Of a stretch of DNA of 64,000 nucleotides, positions 60,301 to 64,000 are shown in pieces. Source of the stretch: Anthonomus grandis grandis. Taxonomy: Eukaryota; Arthropoda; Insecta; Coleoptera; Curculionidae. The stretch covers positions 43,517,131 through 43,581,130 of the forward strand of contig NC_065548.1 of NCBI RefSeq assembly GCF_022605725.1, written 5' to 3'. The notes beneath the pieces are model-generated. The model worked only from the letters and a program-made list of their open reading frames with translations. It searched no databases and was not told the DNA's origin. Both the position numbers and the translations under genes were made by a program. How positions within the stretch are numbered: the stretch's first letter is position 1; each line of letters opens with the position of its first letter.

Positions 60301-60805
60301 TTTTTCAAGGTTTTGTCTCGGACACCCTGTATAGACGCACATACGAGATGCATGACTGATTGTGAGTTGTGCGGCACGATTCTAACATAAGAATGTTTTT
60401 CTGTTTTGGTCTTATAAAATAAATTCATTATTATTATTTAGACTTACCAGATAACTCGCCTCTCGCAGGCATTTTCTCATCAGATCTAATATTAACGTTG
60501 TCGACGCAATTTTCTTCCATACTATTCCCTAAAATTTTATAATCTAATATTTCTACTTTCGGCACGCTCTGATGTGGCTGAGGTTTGGAAGGAACTATGG
60601 GCATGCCAGCGATTGTCATTAAAATTGGTGCATTCTCCTCCCGCGTATTATCGTATTGGCTTTCTGGCGGAGGTTGTACTACAGAGGAATTCGAAAAGTC
60701 TCCTATTATTACTTGCATCGCTTCAATATCGACGTCCCTGGTCAGATTGTATTCTATCCCTTCGGTGTTATTTATAATATTGGCTGAGGTATAAATAAGC
60801 TCCGA
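25216..60805 (-). CDS. Host C2H2 zinc-finger gene, seven exons, 13 fingers (5' end missing)
   Basis: Joining 60805-60448, 52050-51898, 51822-51532, 42956-42701, 35130-34920, 29776-29567 and 25743-25216 gives 2007 nt. That is 668 residues plus a stop, with every intron GT-AG and every phase matching. The first 280 residues are acidic, Ser/Asn-rich and basic patches without a recognised domain. They are followed by 13 C2H2 fingers. It is probably a nuclear DNA-binding regulator, but which one I cannot say. Upstream exons must exist because the first exon opens at a splice acceptor in phase 0. Introns total about 33.6 kb and are mostly transposons. The unbroken frame against so much decayed DNA shows it is under selection. 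Confidence 0.88.
26070..27930 (+). mobile_element. RNase H-bearing non-LTR retrotransposon, 5'-truncated (R1/LOA/I-like)
   Basis: It begins inside the reverse transcriptase at the SGCPQGSCLSPHLW motif near 26100. It continues through AYADDGLVMV and a YLGVTLDSKLTF segment. Farther on are RNase H motifs (YSDSQAALKAI near 27195, then WVSGHQG and ERADELARQG) and a C-terminal CPNCGTREETSYHILGIC knuckle. Frame breaks are frequent before 27331; the last 171 residues are open. 5' truncation is normal for LINEs. Clade assignment is approximate. It sits in the last intron, antisense to the zinc-finger gene. Confidence 0.8.
28174..28507 (+). pseudogene. Mariner-type transposase N-terminus
   Basis: From the ATG at 28174 it reads MHFTNDEVMDLLNIF. 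After a frame break comes RTPENINYVLGYIQGNPHVSTIALSIEFGISRTT, a helix-turn-helix of the mariner kind. The catalytic domain is missing. The 3' end sequence at 28689-28895 matches one at 61834-62040, so this looks like an internally deleted copy of that family. Confidence 0.65.
28689..28895 (+). repeat. Dispersed repeat, first copy (mariner 3' region)
   Basis: About 207 bases closely match 61834-62040 in the same orientation. Shared runs include AATAATGTGCTATTTAAAAA and ATTTAAGTC. Both end in a mariner-like ACCCTATT. Confidence 0.8.
29280..29452. repeat. Solo mariner-type end
   Basis: The stretch finishes GGGACACCCTGTA at about 29440-29452, a typical mariner tip. No matching opposite end was found nearby. 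Nothing coding is attached. Confidence 0.4.
29567..29776 (-). CDS. Zinc-finger gene exon with fingers 6 and 7
   Basis: 70 codons, phase 0 in and out, acceptor TTTTGTAG, donor GTAAGT. Finger 6 has an unusual one-residue Cys spacing (CSCGEVF instead of CxxC). Finger 7 is CTQCSEKF...H....H. Confidence 0.83.
30380..30500 (+). pseudogene. Mariner transposase fragment
   Basis: WCLQMIPKNPLFENMILFSDKTNFS matches the region around the first catalytic Asp of the DUF4817 mariner group (LFTDEAN). Here the residue after Asp is Lys instead of Glu. It is a short, isolated remnant. Confidence 0.5.
30690..31260 (+). mobile_element. Penelope-like element remnant (GIY-YIG part and 3' end)
   Basis: Broken frames encode CECGDSYIGETKRTLEVRKKEH, the GIY-YIG nuclease core also present at about 57400. 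GHNMHWAEATILYKQQY follows, and then a 3' UTR. It ends with a decayed version of the hammerhead-like segment (about 31191-31235). This is an older copy of the family at 53626-59987. Confidence 0.75.
31845..33152 (+). pseudogene. Harbinger-type nuclease (HARBI1-like, DDE_Tnp_4), broken
   Basis: The acidic N-terminus MSSDSLSSDSNRG leads into a helix-turn-helix region (KLSADEQTLTFLWFAGHEASSFRDVGDRFDI). The catalytic IGAIDGTHIKI and LLGDSGYACL regions follow. An intron at about 32426-32586 has good GT-AG ends. Lesions are TAG at about 32201, a frameshift near 32290, and a palindromic insertion at 32843-32880 that disrupts the segment with the third catalytic residue. The distal part (IVHFIRACCVLHNL) is still readable to 33152. 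Confidence 0.82.
32843..32880. repeat. 38-bp quasi-palindrome inside the Harbinger nuclease
   Basis: Arms 32843-32860 and 32863-32880 pair with one mismatch around TT. ATCATTGAGC occurs as a direct repeat at 32835-32844 and 32871-32880. It looks like a templated insertion. Confidence 0.8.
33709..34838. other. No recognised gene
   Basis: Intronic AT-rich DNA. The ORFs around 33809-34202 are short and unrecognised. Confidence 0.4.
34920..35130 (-). CDS. Zinc-finger gene exon completing finger 3, with fingers 4 and 5
   Basis: Phase 2 in, phase 0 out. RQGLKLHINRH completes finger 3 with exact CxxCx12HxxxH spacing across the intron. CDLCDKAF and CSMCNETF fingers follow. Donor GTAAGT directly follows the codon for the final Met of HHFM. 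Confidence 0.85.
35378..35563 (+). pseudogene. DUF4817-type mariner transposase N-terminus
   Basis: MPRIYSKLEYANMFFFGLCNG...GYPRRFP matches the N-terminus of the copy at 36380 (MVDYSNLEMTQMHFLYGLANG...YQERYP). The rest of that transposase is absent. It is a remnant of a related element just upstream of the better-preserved one. Confidence 0.7.
35835..35858 (+). promoter_or_regulatory. Conserved subterminal mariner motif, copy 1
   Basis: A 24-base block containing GTTCATATAAAC and GGGTCC starts 65 bases inside the element. It is repeated with one difference at 46907-46930, again 65 bases from its end. It is a candidate transposase-binding site. Confidence 0.7.
36380..37452 (+). pseudogene. 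DUF4817-type mariner transposase, nearly intact
   Basis: It opens with the DUF4817-like helix-turn-helix (MVDYSNLEMTQMHFLYGLANG). A second DNA-binding region runs to about residue 115. The catalytic Asp sites are LFTDEANCS, FMHDGARAHF and PPRSPDLNS, with 36 residues between the last two. The first 297 residues are unbroken. A frameshift in a T run near 37255 and a TAG soon after detach the tail, which continues to ARGGHFQHLL at 37452. It would cut and reinsert the element at TA. One step from intact suggests a recent loss. Confidence 0.88.
37986..39049. other. No recognised gene
   Basis: AT-rich intronic DNA. The ORF at 38206-38487 is Cys-rich but matches no family I know. CCTGCA-type short repeats lie near 38290-38330. 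Confidence 0.4.
39391..40034 (+). pseudogene. Non-LTR ORF1 (DUF4780-like) fragment
   Basis: A start at 39391 (MAGSETLELTVPSTP) is interrupted by a stop near 39499. The frame at 39651-40034 reads FTGEQLLQFVDSVTEAIL, NQILLTAANQESLEWLRRALPSLSHWEG and FRVLDISLT, which resembles the DUF4780 RNA-binding ORF1 of these LINEs. It should coat the LINE RNA. It is broken upstream and downstream. Confidence 0.65.
40950..41460 (+). pseudogene. Non-LTR RNase H domain remnant
   Basis: Across shifting frames the four RNase H signatures are visible in order: WYTDGSRMT, FQAEVFAVLKC, CSDSRAAIKAV, and the WVPDHAGHAGNKEADSLARL segment. Upstream, near 40640-40730, is a decayed segment like the end of reverse transcriptase (LNRVQRLALSTTGSMRTAPT). 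It is inactive. Confidence 0.7.
41835..42656. mobile_element. Non-autonomous hAT element with perfect 8-bp target duplication
   Basis: The left end is CAGTGGCGAAGCGT; the right end is the reverse complement ACGCTTCGCCACTG. The duplication AACGTCAC is exact at 41827-41834 and 42657-42664. GTAGACA-type motifs repeat near both ends. The 822-bp interior has two overlapping ORFs (42111-42364) with no transposase similarity. The right end lies 39 bases into the intron after the exon ending at 42701. Confidence 0.9.
42701..42956 (-). CDS. Zinc-finger gene exon with fingers 1, 2 and half of 3
   Basis: Phase 1 in, phase 2 out; donor GTAAGT at 42700-42695. It encodes fingers CKICDQFF...H....H and CQVCDEVF...H...H, then the Cys pair CRMCGKLFY. 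The His pair of that finger lies on the next exon. This split finger confirms the splice. Confidence 0.85.
42957..44345. other. No recognised gene
   Basis: Intron sequence with no coding similarity or clear element ends. Confidence 0.4.
44410..44437 (-). ncRNA. Hammerhead-like motif, left copy, decayed
   Basis: On the minus strand it reads CCGATGA, GCCC paired with GGGC, then GAAACACC. The conserved U of CUGAUGA is C, and the CGCG stem III and UH site are lost. It is probably inactive, but the stem II pairing is perfect. Confidence 0.55.
45019..45049 (+). ncRNA. Hammerhead-ribozyme-like motif, right copy
   Basis: The canonical core CTGATGA is followed by a short helix (GCC paired with GGC), then GAAA, then palindromic CGCG, then TA as the expected cleavage dinucleotide. 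Flanking stem I is weak: GT before the core pairs with AC after the cleavage point, with an internal loop beyond. The short palindromic stem III is typical of ribozymes thought to act as dimers. Confidence 0.65.
45117..46134. other. No recognised gene
   Basis: AT-rich intron DNA. No element ends or coding similarity seen. Confidence 0.4.
46135..46400 (+). pseudogene. BEL/Pao Gag fragment
   Basis: The ORF contains RNSFERDFWCSKSTYFDLL, a Ser run, and VTLPKIEIPLFSGNITQF. These are the start of the DUF1759 Gag core (compare LPKLELKKFNG at about 4900). Similarity stops near 46400. No LTR is attached. Confidence 0.65.
46907..46930 (+). promoter_or_regulatory. Conserved subterminal mariner motif, copy 2
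   Basis: It is the same 24-base block as 35835-35858 with one substitution, also starting 65 bases from the element tip. The 54 bases between the tip and the motif are unlike each other in the two elements. Confidence 0.7.
47537..48633 (-). pseudogene. DUF4817-type mariner transposase with two stops and a frameshift
   Basis: The ATG at 48633 opens MEYYTFAEYADMLLIYGE, the DUF4817 start. TAG follows near 48536. LFTDEALFT carries the first catalytic Asp. A TGA near 48100 replaces a Trp codon. FLQHDGAPAHF-like WLQHDGAPAHF carries the second Asp. A frameshift near 47825 precedes the last site, where SPN replaces the usual SPD, and the end is RGGRHFEQLIF. The catalytic spacing is again 36 residues. 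It is inactive. Confidence 0.85.
48967..51068 (-). mobile_element. DD82E (Sailor-type) element with 32-bp inverted ends and TA duplication
   Basis: Ends 48967-48998 and 51037-51068 are inverted copies with one mismatch, starting TACTCTATTTCAG. TA flanks both (48965-48966 and 51069-51070). The 2102-bp element holds one transposase gene on the minus strand. It inserted into the right end of the mariner copy at 46842. Confidence 0.9.
49385..50738 (-). pseudogene. DD82E/Sailor-type transposase, one extra T and one stop from intact
   Basis: The N-terminal part (50738-50304) has a helix-turn-helix (SGIGKSTIFKLLRERK) and a GRPTK hook. An extra T near 50330 shifts the frame, and a TAA lies near 50244. 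From 50248 the catalytic domain reads YLDETW (D18), VVVMDNASYH (D118) and RELNPIELIW (E201). Exactly 82 residues lie between the second Asp and the Glu of NPIE. This matches the DD82E group described as Sailor, related to Tc1/mariner and pogo. An acidic Ser tail (GDDSSSDDEED) ends it. The product would move the element at TA sites. Confidence 0.87.
51071..51531. other. No recognised gene
   Basis: Intron sequence between the Sailor-type element and the zinc-finger exon; nothing coding seen. Confidence 0.4.
51532..51822 (-). CDS. Zinc-finger gene exon (basic and acidic linker)
   Basis: 97 codons, phase 1 in and out, acceptor TTATTTTAG, donor GTAAGT. It contains a strongly basic run (NKRRVKKLIIKPKRSRKE), a likely nuclear localisation signal. 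An acidic stretch (ENNEEDIDDPGIPEID) follows. Confidence 0.8.
51898..52050 (-). CDS. Zinc-finger gene exon (linker region)
   Basis: 51 codons, phase 1 in and out. The acceptor is TATTTTAG at 52051; the donor AAG|GTTAAT is weaker than the others. It encodes a Ser-, Tyr- and acid-rich stretch (GSSSDMTWNQIQHYQEQD). It is separated from the next exon by a 75-bp intron. Confidence 0.78.
52364..52580 (-). promoter_or_regulatory. GC-rich patch with TATA box facing the zinc-finger exons
   Basis: About 200 bases (52376-52575) are far more GC- and CpG-rich than the surroundings. On the minus strand a TATAAAAAA box (52372-52364) follows them, about 310 bases before the exon at 52050. Two TGACGTA (CRE/ATF-like) sites lie at 52402-52408 (minus) and 52550-52556 (plus). 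It could be an internal promoter for a shorter zinc-finger transcript, or a transposon or viral promoter. Confidence 0.4.
52581..53625. other. No recognised gene
   Basis: AT-rich intron. ACAGGGTGTG near 53503 resembles a mariner tip without a partner. Confidence 0.4.
53678..53722 (-). ncRNA. Hammerhead-like segment of the Penelope repeat, degraded
   Basis: It is the same layout as 59861-59905: ACAC, TTGATAAC, GGTTGG paired with CCAACC, but the GAAA core reads AAAA and the next GTC reads GTT. It is probably inactive. Confidence 0.5.
53960..54005. repeat. 46-bp perfect palindrome flanked by 8-bp direct repeats
   Basis: The arms are CACGAACTTAAAAA and its reverse complement around nine TA units. 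GTCAGAAC stands directly on both sides (53952-53959 and 54006-54013). It lies in the 5' region of the hAT element. It has the form of an extremely small foldback element with an 8-bp duplication. Confidence 0.85.
54278..56580 (+). pseudogene. hAT transposase with BED finger, one stop and one frameshift
   Basis: Exon 1 (54278-54460) is a BED zinc finger: VWAVF, CKLC, HIKLHH. A Ser/Thr-rich exon follows from about 54512. Later exons begin after TTTGTTTCAG (54882) and TTTTTAG (55298). The RNase H-like fold holds SLTCDIWSETMSMRSFLGVTVHY and VAVVTDNGANMVSAV, then PCFAHTLNLV. TGA near 55700 replaces the Arg codon expected before WNS, a CpG-type change. The hAT dimerisation end begins KYLVIVATSV and is frameshifted near 56460; the remaining DRNRLLGKRLSKLLFL is readable in another frame. 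It is otherwise well preserved. Confidence 0.87.
57118..59512 (-). pseudogene. Penelope-type reverse transcriptase with GIY-YIG nuclease, two frameshifts
   Basis: The start MQVRQDVFTVPLSTTFKN is at 59512. Reverse-transcriptase motifs are ADKANATVIMD, YGLPKIHKEQMPLRPI, VSLDVESLYTNVPI and GLPMGSSLSPVIANIFME. A frameshift near 58020 moves into the frame with LRYVDDTFIIWD. A second near 57430 leads to the GIY-YIG domain: NCVYQIPCECGDSYIGETKRPLEIRAKEH. The end is LLSGQCRI at 57118. Penelope proteins copy their RNA directly at nicked target DNA. Two frame breaks make this copy inactive, but no large part is missing. Confidence 0.88.
59551..59987 (+). mobile_element. Partial Penelope copy, head-to-head with the main copy
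   Basis: It runs on the plus strand. The GIY-YIG C-terminal coding end (59557-59771, nearly identical to 57118-57330) is followed by the 3' UTR and the hammerhead-like segment. The leader and first codons (ATG at 59934) then follow, breaking off at 59987. It confirms that in this family the 3' end is joined to a new 5' start. The junction with the main copy lies in a tandem repeat TTCGGTTGGTC near 59534-59555. Confidence 0.85.
59861..59905 (+). ncRNA. Hammerhead-ribozyme-like motif in the Penelope terminal repeat
   Basis: ACAC (59861-59864) can pair with GTGT (59902-59905) as stem I. The core TTGATAA plus C follows, then stem II GGTTGG/CCAACC (59873-59878 with 59888-59893), GAAA (59894-59897), and C-G-T-C with cleavage expected after GTC. 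Relative to CUGAUGA, the C3 and G8 positions are U and A. These two bases pair in active hammerheads, so the change could be compensatory. It lies just before the leader of the reverse-transcriptase ORF. Confidence 0.55.
60244..60329. mobile_element. 86-bp mariner-type MITE
   Basis: CAGGGTGT at the left and ACACCCTG at the right are flanked by TA on both sides (60242-60243, 60330-60331). It is non-coding and lies just downstream of the exon donor at 60447 on the minus strand. Confidence 0.65.
60448..60805 (-). CDS. Zinc-finger gene, first visible exon (N-terminal region)
   Basis: The acceptor TGATTTCAG precedes SELIYTSANIINN; the donor GTAAGT is at 60447-60442. It is phase 0 in and phase 1 out, 119 full codons. 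The content is acidic and Pro-rich (VVQPPPESQYDN, PSKPQPHQSVPK) with no zinc site. A Met occurs at 60718, but the frame is open upstream to the acceptor, so it is probably internal. Confidence 0.75.
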
Positions 60806-61112
60806 CTGAAATCAAATAAGCAGTTGTAATTGAGATATCCAAAAAAATAATCACATTGTTATGCACTATATGTTGGAACAAGCAGTTATTTTGCGAATAA
60901 AATGCCAATTTACTAAAATTCTTTTATTCTAATTTTTTTAAATCGTAAATATGGAATTAATAATTTTTTTTATGGTGTATGGAAATCATATATGGAATGC
61001 ATCCGTAAAGTAGTGGTTAAATTCAATAAAGACGAAATGGACCGTTTCTGACAAAAATGTCCGAAGCCGTCGATTTTAATATTGAGTTTAGAGTTGACGT
61101 GGAAATTAAATA
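60806..61112. other. No recognised gene
   Basis: Intron upstream of the first visible zinc-finger exon. No further exon was found here. Confidence 0.4.
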
Positions 61113-61334
61113 TGCAGGGTGACTCAAAAAAAAGATATGATGGCATCAATATGCTTTTTAAATGAAAACCACAATTTTTTAATACAGAATCAGAAAGAAC
61201 GCATTTTTTTACAAAGGATATGGTACAAATGAATAGTGGTTACATAAGCAATTTTGAACGAAAAATGATGATAAAATATAAAATTAAAGAAACACCTATC
61301 TAAGTTAAATCTTGGTATTTTGGTTTTTTAACTG

Positions 61335-61697
61335 TTGTTGTCGTTCTTGTTGTTTTTTGACTTTCTTCAAAATGATCTTATCCCCGCTCTGATAACTTGT
61401 ATCCGAATTTGGAAAAACCGGACATGCACCAACGTAATCTTTTTTTTTCAGCAAGATGGAGCTCCGCCACACTATGCTTTACCCGTTCGCAATTATCTAA
61501 ATGAAGTTTATTCAAATCATTGGATAGGTAGACGAGGGTTTATTGAATGGCAACCCAGATCACCAGATTTAACTCCCCTCGATAACTTTTTATGGGGATA
61601 CTTAAAAAGTAAAGTGTATGTCACCAAACCAGTGAGTTTAGAAGATTTAAAAGAACAAATACGCCAAGAAATTAGAAATATTACTCCAAATCATTGA
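61335..61697 (+). pseudogene. Mariner-type transposase, C-terminal part
   Basis: FLQNDLIPALI, then FFQQDGAPPHYALPVRNYL (second Asp) and WQPRSPDLTPLDNFLWGYLKS (third Asp). 36 residues separate the two Asp, as in the copies at 36380 and 47537. The N-terminal half is missing. A TGA ends the frame at 61697. Confidence 0.8.
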
Positions 61698-61833
61698 CAA
61701 CGTTCAAAAAGACTTTTTAAATCGTCTTGCTTATTGTCAGGTTGTTAATTGTACTCAATTCGAACATTAGGTATTTGTTTAATTTTACATTTTGTCATTT
61801 GTCAACTGATTTAAGAAATAGTCATATCATATA

Positions 61834-62040
61834 CTGGGAGAAAGAAACTGCACTTCAAAAATGGTTGTTCCCAATAATGTGCTATTTAAAAAAATAATAT
61901 AAATGCCAAAATTAATGATTTGGAAATTTTAAATAGGCGTATAAAAGATTTAAGTCGTAAAATGCAATGAAAACTATTTTTTCGTGATTACTTAATTAAA
62001 AATTAAAACTTTTAACACATTCATGGCACCCTATTTTAAA
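61834..62040 (+). repeat. Dispersed repeat, second copy (mariner 3' region)
   Basis: It closely matches 28689-28895 in the same orientation. It lies downstream of the transposase fragment, as expected for the element's 3' non-coding end. Confidence 0.8.
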
Positions 62041-62503
62041 ATTGAAAAAAAAAGATTTCTTTCTGTGAGTTTAAAACAAAAAGTAGCAAATAGAGTACTA
62101 TGGTTTTCCGAATATTGTTTTCTATCGAAATACGTAATAATATACCAAGTGTACCATTTAAAATAAGAAAGTTAGTGTCATTTCCTGTTAAACTGGAAGT
62201 GATGGAAACCAATAGAATATGTCGAAAGATGCGCTTATTAACTATTCTATCGATATACCAAATTTCATTTGTTTATCTTGAAAAGGAAAAAAGTTATTAA
62301 GTGTTCCCTCTTTTTTGTGTCACACGGTATATAATCCTAAATCCATCATTGTATAATTTCAAATAATTTTTTCGAATATCCTAAAACTTACTTAATACTA
62401 AAATCCATATTTTAATTTAAATAGATCAATACGATCCACGGTGTACAAATCCGATTATTTATTAATAAATAAAATATGCCACTTTTTTTTGAGCCACCCG
62501 GTT

Positions 62504-63154
62504 TAGCCTTCTATTGTTTTACAAATTAATCAAACCAGCAATCAAATCAGTATTCAAAGCAATTTATTTTTTAGCGAGTAACATTGAACCAAATAAAAAT
62601 GGACCTACAAGTTTTGCGTTTTTTTACTTAAAATGAAGCGTACTTTATGGCCCTAAAATTTGAACATAACGATACGGGACACCATGTATAGTCGCTAACG
62701 CTCCTATAAATGATTAAAAGAATTACTAGTGAAAAATCGGAAAATACTGTGTACTTTGCTTGCACGGTACGGTAAGACTGTACTGCAACGAATATCATCA
62801 GTATGGTATCGGTATTGGAATATGAACGCTAATGAGACTCGAAATCGGAATGGTACCGCTTGGTGAGCCTGGCGCCTTTTACATCCACGGCAGGAATTTA
62901 GCAACGCGAATTTTTACAAACCATCTTCGGGATTAACATTCGGGACCAAAAGATGCAATTGAGGAAACTCACATGAAATTGAGTTTTTCATCGCGAATAC
63001 GGTATGAATGAACAAGAGGATACATTATATAGTAAACAAGCTTAATTTCAGTCCTCAAAACCAGGTATTTTAGATGAAAACAGGGGGACAAGTGTTGACT
63101 AAACGTGCCCAAGACAACCGGGCTTTCTGGGAAAACTATGGGAAAGTGTAACAT
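62504..63154. other. No recognised gene
   Basis: Short unrecognised frames only. GGGACACCATGTATA near 62681 resembles a mariner tip. Confidence 0.4.
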
Positions 63155-64000
63155 AGTTTATTTATTTATTTCTGGATGGAATATGGAATGAGGGTGTCTG
63201 CCTATAAGGAACATGTAGGCCAATTTTACCAAGTAGATCTGGGCAGCAAGAGCCAGAATGGAGAATGTCATAGACATAGACTGACAGGTCACGATATTTA
63301 CGACGGGTTTGGAGAGTATGAATATTAAGTTCAGACTCAAACTCATGGTAGATAATAGGAAGTGGAACATTCCTTTTGAACGCAATGTCTCTTAAAAATT
63401 TGTGCTAAACCTGTTCAGTCATCTAAATGTGATTCTTATAATGAGGTTACCAAATACATGAACCCTACTCTAGGTGAGGATGAACTAGTGCACAGTGAAG
63501 AAGCTTAATAGAGGTAATATCATGGAAATCTCTGGTGCACCTCTTAATAAAACCCAGCACTTGCATAGCCTTTAATACCGTTGTTGTGACATGAAAAAAA
63601 AATTTAACTGGGAGTCCAAAGTTATGCCAAGGTCGATAACACTCCGAGAGGAGTGCCATTAATAGTATAAATATGATTAAGCTGGCCTGTACCTCGAGAG
63701 AAAAGTATAAAATGACATTTACTGGTATTTAAGACCATATTATTAGCGGTGCACCAACCAGCAAGCCTGTTTAAGTCAAGCTGAAGTTTCAGGCAATCAT
63801 CCAAATTTGAGACTCTAAGGTAAACCTTAAGGTCATCCGCAAATTTCAGATAGTAGCTATTAATGAAACAACTCCCAATATCATTGACGAAGATGTTAAA
63901 AAGCAACGGCCCCGGGTGGGATCCTTCGGGAACACCAGATGGAATCTGTACTTCACTTGATTCAACATTGCACAGTTTAACAATCTGCCTACGGTCAGAT
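63155..64000 (-). mobile_element. Non-LTR retrotransposon 3' part, running off the right edge
   Basis: On the minus strand the reverse transcriptase reads VPEGSHPGPLLFNIFVNDI, YLKFADDLKVYLRV and CHFILFSRGTG. A broken VLGFIKRCTRDF segment follows, then the thumb end YHEFESELNIHTLQTRRKYRDL and VPYRQTPSFHIPSRNK. The 3' tail is AAATAAATAAA-like (63159-63172). Several frameshifts are present. It resembles Jockey/CR1-type LINEs, without RNase H. Confidence 0.8.

Larger units (their letters stand above)
61113..62503 (+). mobile_element. Mariner-type element, internally deleted
   Basis: GGGTGACTCAAAAAAAAG near 61116 and the reverse complement of CTTTTTTTTGAGCCACCC near 62482-62499 form inverted ends next to TA. 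Inside are the C-terminal third of a transposase and a repeat shared with 28689-28895. That repeat ends in its own mariner-like tip (near 62034), so two elements may be nested. Confidence 0.65.

Noticed and set aside
1..64000. tRNA, rRNA genes and CRISPR arrays
   Set aside because: No cloverleaf with conserved A and B boxes, no rRNA-like stretch and no regularly spaced repeats were noticed by eye; a tRNAscan run would be the proper test.

Overview
The window is AT-rich animal DNA, most likely insect and probably beetle-like. The evidence is spliced C2H2 zinc-finger exons plus BEL/Pao, DUF4817-type mariner, piggyBac, Harbinger, hAT, pogo, Penelope and RNase H-bearing non-LTR elements. The species is inference; nothing here fixes it.

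One host gene is recognisable. Seven exons on the minus strand (60805 down to 25216) join with matching phases into a 668-residue open frame carrying 13 C2H2 zinc fingers. The 5' end lies beyond 60805 and was not found. Five of its six introns are 3.8-8.6 kb and all are filled with mobile elements; the sixth is 75 bp.

1-25 kb holds no recognised host gene. It has an almost complete minus-strand BEL/Pao element (Gag stop codon plus a perfect 45-bp hairpin at the Gag/nucleocapsid junction), a Tc1/mariner remnant with long inverted repeats, a BEL integrase fragment, a broken Tc1 copy, a TTAA-flanked piggyBac carrying a nested P-like THAP element, a second degraded piggyBac, an unidentified ORF family, and a pogo element that contains a tyrosine-recombinase remnant.

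25-52 kb, within the zinc-finger gene introns: two RNase H-bearing non-LTR remnants, several copies of a DUF4817-type mariner group, a Harbinger, Penelope debris, a non-autonomous hAT with a perfect 8-bp duplication, a 771-bp element whose inverted ends each carry a hammerhead-ribozyme-like motif, and a DD82E (Sailor-type) element with precise ends.

52-64 kb: a GC-rich patch with a TATA box facing the zinc-finger exons, a Penelope-like element split by a hAT transposon (its empty site is preserved in a sister copy), further mariner pieces and the 3' half of a non-LTR retrotransposon running off the right edge.

The most unusual signals are the hammerhead-like motifs, including one with a possibly compensatory core change, a 46-bp perfect palindrome flanked by 8-bp direct repeats, a conserved motif at exactly the same offset in two diverged mariner ends, and the P-like element that keeps only a THAP DNA-binding ORF.
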